From: Symsagittifera roscoffensis
Taxonomy: Eukaryota; Xenacoelomorpha; Acoela; Convolutidae
DNA length: 64,000 bases
Assembly: GCF_963678635.1 (NCBI RefSeq)
Contig: NC_087067.1
Coordinates: 28,656,495-28,720,494 of the forward strand
Direction: 5' to 3'
The notes beneath the pieces were generated by a model. The model ran no database searches. It was given only the letters and a program-made list of their open reading frames with translations, and had not been told where the DNA came from. The translations under genes and the position numbers were made by a program. Shown here piece by piece: positions 55,601-64,000 of the stretch (its first letter is position 1; every line of letters begins with the position of its first letter).

Positions 55601-57014
55601 TTCAGCGTTAAAGAGTGTTCTCTCTAAATTAAAATTCCCATAGTTGATGAAAATTTACAAAAATATATACCTTGAATTCTATCTAAATAAGTTTTCGTTG
55701 TTACGTTAGCTTTTTCCAAATTTTATCAGCAGGAACCCACAAGACTACGATGTAAGGTATCGAGAAAAAATGTGTTCACAATTGTTAGTTTGTTAGCCAT
55801 GCCAAGTTTTATTGCATTTTTTCATTGTATCACTTGAAGTAAATTTTCTAAATTGAATTTTGTAAGCCGAGTAAAACTGAAAGAAGCCTACAAGTGAAGA
55901 TGAACGGGGAAAAGCCTTTTCAAACATTTTCCTCTTTTTTTGGTTTTTCTGCTTTTCGCCAACAACCGAAATTTGCTTTAATTCTAACTGTGTGATATTA
56001 TGACGGAGAAAATGATAAACCATGCTGTGTACAATAGCTAAATAGTACAACTTGAAACGATTTCTTAGTATTATGACAACGTTGAAATATGTTTTCAGAC
56101 AACTGCGTGTGTGAGGGGGGAAGGGGTGAGGTGTGAGGTAAAAACAAGCCTAAGTTGCTTGTGATTTACTTACTCTCTTACCAAACCATTCGTTTTTCTC
56201 ATTAATTCAATTGTGAAAATAATGGCTTAATCATAAAATGGATGCTGGTATCTGATGGAAGGCGCTTGTATTCCTGCGCAGCAATTTCATAGTGTATAAA
56301 TTCACGTAATACGACAACTCGCAAGAAAAGACAACTCGTAATAAAGACAACTCACATTGAAGGACAACTCGCACTATACTCATCGCCGCAGTCGAGCCAA
56401 ATAAGTTTTTGGGGTAAAAGGCCGAAATTTAATTGGTGGTATGTATTTAGCAAGTGATCTTTTTTCAACACAATCGACTTCTTTAGCAACCTCATATGTT
56501 TCGTTGCCTAATATGAATAGCTTAAACGGCTCTAACCAACCTTTGACCACTTGAATGTTTTTTTTTATAGAAAAAATCATGACTGCAAAATTATGAATCA
56601 GTTCAAACAAGTTGTCTCTTTTTATTTTCCTCTCCACCTTTAAGTTTTTTGTTCACCTTTTCCGATTGTTAGAAAAATATGATTGTGCAATTGTAAATCG
56701 GTGGTCTCACTAATTCAATTGTAGAAAAAATGGCTTAAATATAAAATTGATGCTTGTATTTGATGGAAGGCGCTTGTTCACCTACGCAGCAATTTTGTCG
56801 TGGCTAAAATTAAAATTGGTTTTTGGGGTAAGAGTGCGATTAGTGGAATGTAAATTTGAACAGTGGAATGTATTTAACAAGTGATCTCCTTCCATCACAA
56901 TTGACTTCTTTGGGAACGTATGATTAGTTGTTTGATTTTGGTGAGTCTAACTAATTTTTGTCGACTTTAATGACATTTTGTAAAGAAAAAACGCATGACT
57001 GTATAAATTATGAA

Positions 57015-57745
57015 TCAAGTTGTCATAACCTGAGGTATGCTCAATGTTAATATTGAATCCGAACTGATTGGTGAATTAATAATGAGTGTGTCTGAGAGCA
57101 TAAATAAGACAACTGGTTTGTAAACTCTTTATACATGATCTAATGATATAATCTAAACTCTTCGTTAGGTTCACCTTCAAGGTCAATTGACCAACTCAAC
57201 ACAGTGAGCGAAACAATATAAATTGTATATATAGTACCTTGCCAATCCGGCCGGATGACATTCCCTCTCGCGAAAAACATTAAACAGAATAAACAAAAGT
57301 TAGAGTTTTAGGTCCCCTTAGGAGTTTTTTGTCTTGATTTCTATTCTTTCGTTACTGTTTTTTGTTATTCATTATTCTGCTTCTCCTGTTGTTCCTCTGA
57401 ATCGTCTCTTTTTCCTCCACATTTCGTAAGTTTGTATACATCAATATCCGTAGATTTCGCCGGGCTCTCTGCAGGGGATACTAAGTCGACGATCTCAGTA
57501 GTATCTGTCCTGTCTTGCGGTCGTATTGTTTTTAGGAATTTGACGCAGGCCTGATATTCAGGCGACTTTTCATAAAAACCCATTTCTGAGATTAGCTTTT
57601 TAGGCTTGGCTTTCGATCTGGCGTTGATGTTACGTGGCCGCTTGTTGTTTTGTCTGTTGGCGATTCTGTTGAAAATTTTTTTGTGGGTGATTGCACCATA
57701 TCCTCTACTGTATTGATGAGAATTGGATTTCCCAATGCGCCGGCA
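57015..57745 (-). mobile_element. 3' end of an LTR retroelement
   Basis: Inserted in tandem unit 3 at a site resembling CAAGTTGTCTC. On the minus strand: a short coding trace (57819-57592 and 57583-57365, ending with Lys/Asp/Glu-rich residues and EEQQEKQNNE), then a probable LTR of about 270 bp (about 57285-57017) starting TGTTTAATG, containing a TATATATA box (57225 region) and ending GTTATGACA, i.e. TG...CA termini. No protease, RT or integrase is present. The coding trace is not recognised; it could be the end of a gag, pol or env. Confidence 0.5.
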
Positions 57746-58705
57746 AGAGTTGTCTTTTTCCCTCCAATTTTATGTTTTTGTTCACATTTTCCGATTGTTA
57801 GAAAAACTGGCATGCGCAAAATTGAGGCCTTTTAAAAACATTTTTGATCATCAAACATTATTTTATCAGAATCAAAGAAAAAGTCTAATTGCTTCAGTTT
57901 TCGACAAATACGCTTGAGATATAGTCAGCATGTTTACAATGTAACCAAAAATCAACAAAAATGTATGTACTGAAATTTGAATACAAGAATAGGTGCAAGT
58001 GCACACAATTGCAGCTGTGAAAAAAAAACAAGTCCAACTGGCTTACTTTTTGAAGTATGGCAGTTATTATTTTGTGGATTTTCAGTGATTTTCAGTTAAA
58101 CTAGAAAAATACTTCCAGTTACCCATTTATTTAGCAGAATTACAGGCCGGCAACTTTAATTACATCATTTTCATTTATCATCAACTTGGGAATATTGTAA
58201 ATGATAATTCAACTTCAAAAACCCTGATTTAAGAAATTCGCTTTTTTTCAGTACGTTTTATTTCGCGAGACTTCAATTAAATTGTTGACTTGAATTTTGT
58301 ATACCTTTCTTGAACTCCGCTTACACGGTGATATGTTTGAAAAGTCTACTGTTCTCAGCGGAACTGACATGAAGCTGATTCGTTTTTCTGATCAATTTTC
58401 TGCTCCCATCTGTAGCAAATTGATGAATTGGACAGTAAGCCGTCTTTTGAGACAACTTTGGATCTGTTTTAGAAAATGATTTCTTGGAGCAGCTTTCAAA
58501 CGATAGCTTTGTATATATTTTCAACTTTTTAAATTATAGCTATAAAAATTGTAATTTGACTTCAGCGTTAAGAAGTGTTCTCTCTACATCAAAATTTTTA
58601 TAGTTGATGAAATTTTTTAGAAATATATACCCTAAGTTCTTAGTAAGTAATTTAGAGTAGTTACGATAACTTTTTGCAAAATTTATCAGCACGAAACTGA
58701 TGAAG

Positions 58706-60744
58706 TTATGTCTAAACTGGCAAAGTAGTTGGCCGCTCGCATGTCAAGATTTACTAGGTAGCTCTAAATCACCTTTTTTCAACTTGGTTCTATCTTTTCT
58801 GCATCGCTGAATTACTGCGAGTAGAAGCTGGTTAATTTGTTCTTGAGCTAAACGTAAATTAAAAATGATTACCTTCATTTGAGTTTTGAACTTTGTGGTA
58901 TGATATTGTAACAGTTTGTAGACTGGGCCAGAGCGCCCACTGTAAATTCCTAACATATATATATACCTTAATCCACTGTTCACGACCAACTCGAACCTGT
59001 CTTATGTTACATCAAAACCCATTATGTTTGTCTGCGTTTCGAAAGCCCTGAGACGTAATTTGAGTCGGAGAGTCGGATGGAGTCCAGCAGAAGCAGAAGT
59101 ACAGAAGTATATTGCTGAAAGCAAGTAGTCGCATTCTGTGCTTTTCTACTGTTTTCAGATGGTATTTTTTAAAAGTTCTAGTCATACAGGTTTTCTATTA
59201 GAGGCTCAATTTCTCCAAACCTCAATAAAATTTAGACCTTTTTCTGATTGAACAAAAAAAAGGAAAAGAGTCAATTATTTTCTGATTCCCTCGTTCATGT
59301 TTCATTTTGAACAGCCTATTTTCCGTTCTCACAATTTCTCACATTTATTTGTATTATTATCCCTTAAAAAAACTAGCCGCGATTTTTGCTCAGATACCGG
59401 TCTTATGTTTTTTTATTTCGAAAGTTTGTAAAAGGCTAAATGAAACACTAATCGGTTCGTTGAACAATTTGGTGATCCCTTATGGAAGCATCTTATCCTA
59501 TATCTAAGTTTTAGTCTTAAGACTCACTTTGACCATCCCAGTGGATGCTCTTTCGTGGCCTTGTGCCAAAAAGTTGGGTTGCTCACTGTTTTTTTTTCCA
59601 TTGAATTTTTATTAAATCTATATCCGCGTTAAGACGAAGTGTTCTGTTCTACGCGGAAATGCGTTCTACGTAAATCTAGGAAAATCACAAAAACGTTTAG
59701 CAACGTTTTATTTCATGCGACAGTGGGCTGAATACTCAACGAAATCTCAGTGATTTTGAATTGTGACACAAAGTCACTAGTTTTTGCCACCAAGGCTCAT
59801 AAAATATAAATGTCATGAAAATTTTAAATTATTATAGCACAATTGAAAACTCATTTGCGTTTTGGTTAACGGAGTTTACTCCTTATCATACCAGATAGAA
59901 AACTTTTTATTCTTTAACTGCTGGTAGAAATTTGAAGTAGAAAAAATTATACACAAAAAAGTAATAAAAGTTTTGAATGGACACAATAGTTTTAACCAAA
60001 TACGATCAGCAAATTAAGCTTTAGTTTGATCCGAGTACTTCATTTCTGTCTGAAAAAGCTGAAAAAGCTTTTACTTATGATTCTACGGTCTATTGGTTAA
60101 AGTAAGAGCTCTTTTTCACTGTTAGAATTTTCTCTCCACATAATGCAGAATGTCGAGCCATCTTCTCTGCAGATATTTTGCACATCAACGACTGTATTCA
60201 ATTTGTCAGATTGAGAAGTTTTGATGACTAATTTTACGCCGCTCTGCAGATACATTTGCAAACCCAGGCCTAGAATACAAACTTGGTTGCCGAGATTGCC
60301 CGAGCAATTGGCGAAAACTTAGCCAGTTTTTCTCAAAAATGTGTCCATTTCTGAGCAATTCCTTGTTTTTTGTTTTCCCGTCACATCATCATCCGTAGAC
60401 TCATTTCGATGAGATACAATCCTTATTCGCAGATTTTGAGATTAGCATATGCAATATTAATATCAAGTTCTATGCAAATTTTGCGACATTTGATTTTTAG
60501 AGTGGATAAACATACTTATTCAAACCTTAAGTTTTTGCGCTGTGTAATGAAATTTGGAATCAGAGCTAGCGCTTACGTGATTTTTTTCAGCAGCATGGAG
60601 ACAAAAAATTTTCCAAATTTAGTATGTTGAAAAATTTTAGTTTGACTTGCAGATTGATTTTAATGGTCAGTAAAATTGTATCAAAAAACATGAAAGGATA
60701 GGCTACATGAATAGTAAAAAGCAGTTGAAAGCTTTTGTTTAGTT
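58706..60744. other. Unassigned intergenic DNA
   Basis: AT-rich DNA with only short open frames. A minus-strand frame at 58989-58744 is exon-sized but has no recognisable motif. I see no supported gene, repeat or RNA. Confidence 0.45.
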
Positions 60745-61219
60745 ATTGTTCCGACTTTCGATGCGAAAGTAACGGAATATTTGTGCTCGGAGTGGGTTTT
60801 TTTTCTTCAGACAAATTTCGACTTTTCAAATAATCATTTTTGACGGAATTTTTAATTATCATTCGAAAATTATTGTTGTCCGAGCTTAAATTTGAAAATA
60901 TATTTCACCTGTGATCAATTTTTGTTAAGTTATGGGGGTTTAAAAATTGATATTTAATCCGTCTTAGAAATCGTTCCAAATTGGTTGAAAGAAGTTTTTT
61001 TGCCATTATTGATTTGTTACAAGGAGCGGAATCTATCCTTTTGTACTTTATATGGCATGTGGGGGGATGATTTTCATTAAAAAATTCAAATTTTAGAAGA
61101 AAAAAATGTTCATTTTGTTTTATTACATTTAAATTTTTAACGTTATTACTGCGCCATAAACTTTAAAAGGCAGTCGGAACATTCAGGGCTTCACCCTGAT
61201 ACGAGCAATCTTGTTTTTT
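60745..61219 (+). mobile_element. Helentron-like non-autonomous repeat, copy 1
   Basis: It begins near ATTGTTCCGACTTTCG with a hairpin ACTTTCG-ATG-CGAAAGT (60754-60770). It ends with a hairpin TCAGGG-CTTCA-CCCTGA (61183-61199) followed by ATACGAGCAATCTTG. TTCCGAC at the left is inverted as GTCGGAA before the right hairpin. The same sequence recurs at 61560. The end hairpins and asymmetric inverted repeats recall Helitron/Helentron relatives, but the termini do not give a clear CTRR end, so the class is tentative. Confidence 0.5.
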
Positions 61220-61559
61220 TAATATTCTATTATGAGGCATTTTGAGCAAAATGTGGTAGTTTGTACATATGTACATCTTATAATGCCTTATGTGAGCGGC
61301 TTCGAAATTGTTCCAAATTGAACTGAGGTATCCTATTTTTTGTTAATAATGCTTCATAATATGTTGAATTTGCCATTTTAAAATATTAAAAGTGTGTGGG
61401 TAATAGAATGTTGAAAAGCAGCGTGGAGCTAAACTGCCACTGATAGTCTTTATTTTGGACTGCGGCTTATTTCTTGCAAACTGGAATTCTGTTGAAAATC
61501 TTTATACAAAGCCTCAGCCTTGTTTCACGAAAGTCAAGGAGAATATATGCGTATGTCTC

Positions 61560-62110
61560 ATTGTTACGACTTTCGATACGAAAGTAACGGAATATTTGTG
61601 CTCGGGGTAGGTTTTTTTCTTCAGACAATTTTCGCCTTTTTAACTAGCCATTTTTGACGGAATAGTTTTATATCATTCAAAAGCTATTGTTGTTCTGAGC
61701 TCAAATTTGAAAAGATATTTTACCCGAGATCATTTTCCGTAAAGTTATGAGGGTTTAAAGATTGTCATTTTGACCATTTTGACCAATTTGGGACAATTAA
61801 CGCGCGATATAATTCGCGCTATGAACGCGTAAGCGGAGAGTTAATCCGTCTTAGAAATCGTTCCAAATTGGTTGAAAGCAGCTTATTTGCCAAAATTTAT
61901 TTGTTACAAGGAGCGAAAACTATCCTTTTGTAGTTTATGTGGCGTGTGGGGGGATGATTTTCATCGAAAAATTTTCAAATTTTTGAAAAAATTTTTCATT
62001 CATTTTATTTCATTTAATTTTTTTATGTTGTTAATGTTATTACTGCTCCATAAACGTTAAAAGGCAGTCGGAATTTTCAGGGCATTGCCCTGATACGAGC
62101 AGTCTTGTTT
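61560..62110 (+). mobile_element. Helentron-like non-autonomous repeat, copy 2
   Basis: A direct repeat of the element at 60745, with the left hairpin ACTTTCG-ATA-CGAAAGT (61568-61584) and the right hairpin TCAGGGCA-T-TGCCCTGA (62077-62093). Changes within stems leave pairing intact. It carries about 70 bp not in copy 1 (about 61771-61843, with CGCGCGATATAATTCGCGC). Confidence 0.55.
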
Positions 62111-62235
62111 ATTTTATATCCCTATGGATAAAAGGATTTTAATAAATTTCACTTATTATGGTTACAACGTCTTACGAACAGTAACTGTAATGAACAAATT
62201 TAATCTGTAATAAAAATTGACAAGCTTGGTTTACC

Positions 62236-62400
62236 TGGGCTTGAAACAAAAACATGATCATTGGCAGGGTCACTAAAACAATCTCTGCTTCTGATAACTT
62301 CATCTGTATCTGCTCTATCTCCAAAACTTTTAACAAAAAAGTATCGTTTGGCATGGAAGAATTGTTGAACTTTTTTTGCCATCATTTGATCAAAACCCGG
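62236..62400 (-). CDS. Possible exon, unknown protein
   Basis: An exon-sized minus-strand frame (GFDQMMAKKVQQFFHAKRYF to VFVSSPG). It ends at a plausible donor (CCAG|GTAAAC, near 62236) and has an AG acceptor candidate near 62420. No family is recognised. It may belong to the same gene as the segment at 63563-63960. Confidence 0.25.
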
Positions 62401-62460
62401 GTTGACTTCCGTAGACTCAAAATTCCAATTATACAATTTAATAATTTTACTTTATGGTGA

Positions 62461-63562
62461 AAAGGTAACCAAATCAAATTCATGCATTTTTTCTGGCAAA
62501 AAATGCAATCTAAAAGTTTTCATAAAATGAAATAGTATGACTAGCTATTTTGATGGCAACGCGAAATTTTTTTCAAGTTACAAAAAACAATTTCGTCTCT
62601 CTTTCAGCGCAAAAACAACTTTGTACTCAAAGCGGGATTTTTTTCTTAATAAATTGTTTTAAAAATGGTCAAAAAGCCCATTTTTGTTGCATATTTTTTA
62701 TGCTTTGGACAATGCTTTTTAGTTAATTTTTAATTTAAAAAAAATTAGGCTCTTTGAATATATTTGCCAAAATTTACAAGTTTCCTTATATTGCTACTTT
62801 CATTATAACGTTTGAATTAGACATCTATACTTAGGTCGCTTCCTTTGCATGGGTGCATGCATGACTGTTAAACTTATGGTGACTCTAGCTGTAAGTAACC
62901 AGGGTCTTTGTCTTTTGTGTTCGGACCAAAGAGTTTGAGCAAGAACTAACTAATCAAATTATTATTAAAGAAAAATAATGAAATTAAAGAATCAAAATAT
63001 GAAAAAATGCTACTCATACAGTTTCCATATATATAAAAGTCACTAATCATAAATTTTTCATGCAGTTTTCTGTACTTATGGAACTGCAAGAAAAGTACAT
63101 GACTAGCCTTTTTGCATGTCTGAGAAATGTATGATTATCATTTTTGATCAACCCGGGAAAAAGCTTTCTTTCATGTTGTCAGTTAAAACTGACTGTTAAA
63201 AATTTGTTCTGTTGGCATTCATAACTTTCGTTAAAATATCTTAAAAATTGAACCTAAAAACCAAAAAATGAGTTTTTTTGTGAAAAAGAACCAATGTAAA
63301 AAAAGCACGAAAAACGCAACTTAAACAACCTAAACATAGTGGTAGTAAAGACTCTCAGAAAAACGTCGCTTTCGAAAACTTGGATAACCATAAACGAGTG
63401 CCGGAACACAAAATATCATTTAAAAAACCAAAAAAAATTGGACCCGTGAAGATTATTTTTATGTTCAAAGCTCAAAATATCGTTACGTTAAAGACGTTAA
63501 TTTCAAAGATTTCTGATTTTTTCATCAAGTAAATAAATGACTCGTACTATCAAAACTCTAGT
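62461..63562. other. AT-rich intergenic or intron DNA
   Basis: About 1.1 kb with poly-A/T runs and no supported gene. A stretch near 62590-62720 weakly resembles the leading part of the repeats at 60.7 and 61.6 kb. Confidence 0.35.
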
Positions 63563-63960
63563 CTACATTGTCCTGTATGGGTCCTCGATCAAACTGTCAC
63601 CCTCCAGAAAGTCATGACTTTGGCTGGCAAGATTACTTGCTTCAGACTCAAAATTGATTGAAGCAACAACGTGTGTGGGAGGAACTACGGGAAGCTCGTC
63701 TCCCTCCGGTAGTTTTAACTCATTGCCGATCACGTGCTGTAATTTCTTACCAACAAAAGCTGCATTTAGTTCATAATTGCCATCTGCTAAAAACGTTCTC
63801 ATGTCTTGAACTAAACGTTGATTGTCCAGAAACATCATTATTTCAGAGAGCATCTCCAAAGTTTGATACTCGAGTGTTCCATTGCTCTCTGACGTTTCGA
63901 GACCCGCGAAAAGAATCTTGAAGCTTCGCTCTTTTGCGTTCTGTAAGTCGTTGACAGCAA
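63563..63960 (-). CDS. Possible 3' exon, unknown protein
   Basis: A minus-strand frame open from about 63967 to the TAG at 63563, longer than its first ATG suggests. It is mixed in composition and protein-like (LFAGLETSESNGTLEYQTLE, then LPEGDELPVVPPTHVVASIN). An in-frame TGA lies at about 63970, so an upstream exon beyond the window edge is likely. I do not recognise it. Confidence 0.35.
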
Positions 63961-64000
63961 GTCATTTAAATTTTTCTCTACAGAGTACCTGTGCGCGTTT

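Larger units (their letters stand above)
49470..58705 (-). repeat. Three ~1.9-kb tandem units with exon-like segments
   Basis: Units start near 49489, 53855 and 55744 (shared TACGATGTAAGG and TTAGTTTGTTAG). Unit 1 is lengthened by a LINE, unit 3 by an LTR-element fragment and by a partial internal duplication (56700-57013). Without these, each is about 1.9-2.0 kb. On the minus strand, conserved peptide segments recur in the same order: CPIHQFATD..RKLI (53612-53474, about 55560-55450, 58463-58325), DVEKLSQTSSAITS (about 53030-52910 and 55010-54880), LFILGNEAYEVAKE (50288-50120, about 54595-54455, 56549-56384) and MVCHFLRHNIT (about 49780, 54150, 56030). Some are bounded by CAG acceptors and GTAAGC or GTGAGT donors. 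This suggests tandemly duplicated gene or exon units, now partly decayed. The product is not recognised. Confidence 0.6.

Noticed and set aside
56100-56380. ACAACTCGCAATAAAAG-type short direct repeats (also near 50070)
   Set aside because: Considered as a CRISPR-like array, but the units are few, contiguous and part of the 1.9-kb tandem repeat.
57015-57030. AGTTGTC as target duplication of the LTR fragment
   Set aside because: The repeat overlaps the proposed LTR terminus and the right flank is not an exact match in phase; not strong enough to call.
60370-60630. 86-aa plus-strand ORF
   Set aside because: AT-rich random open frame with no splice context, repeat or motif.

Overview
This window looks like part of an animal (metazoan, probably invertebrate) nuclear genome. 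It has GT-AG introns of about 50-230 bp, a multi-exon SET-domain gene of the KMT5A/PR-Set7 type, Ty3/gypsy-type LTR retroelements, an R2-like LINE fragment, a MITE and a long satellite. The species cannot be named from sequence alone. Most of the window is transposon or repeat DNA. A 200-base N gap lies at 48971-49170.

Layout. 1-1147: minisatellite and a 186-bp tandem duplication, probably the 5' LTR/leader of the first retroelement. 1148-12483: 'element A copy 1' (+), with gag (one in-frame TAG), a large pol (protease, RT, RNase H, a spacer of about 500 aa, DD35E integrase) and two extra ORFs. ORF3 ends in a macro (ADP-ribose-binding-type) domain. ORF4 has a coiled coil and the start of an SGNH/GDSL-like domain. 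12484-23776: 'element B' (+), an AT-rich, decayed Ty3-type element with no visible LTRs. 23777-31640: 'element A copy 2' (-), decayed but in the same pol-ORF3-ORF4 order. That repeat of the order argues that ORF3 and ORF4 belong to the element rather than being chance neighbours.

31640-33890: mostly unassigned, with one short tandem repeat. 33899-42137: satellite of a 14-bp unit (GTCTTGGGACAGTG and variants) in nested higher-order repeats, broken by a non-satellite spacer seen three times. 42511-43314: coiled-coil, gag-like ORF. 44077-46777 (-): SET-domain gene assembled from six exons. 46893-47086: palindromic MITE with TA target duplication, sitting between that gene and a divergent (+) gene of unknown function (47228 into the N gap).

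49470-58705: three tandem units of about 1.9 kb, each carrying the same exon-like segments on the minus strand. The first is split by a 5'-truncated LINE (50289-52625) with a 13-bp target duplication, the third by the 3' end of an LTR element. 60745-62110: two copies of a Helentron-like non-autonomous repeat. 62236-63960 (-): one or two possible exons of an unrecognised gene.

The most unusual item is element A: a Ty3-like retroelement with a macro-domain ORF and an SGNH-like ORF downstream of pol. Several frameshifts in otherwise coherent genes (46.5, 44.4 and 47.5 kb) could be real decay or uncorrected assembly indels.
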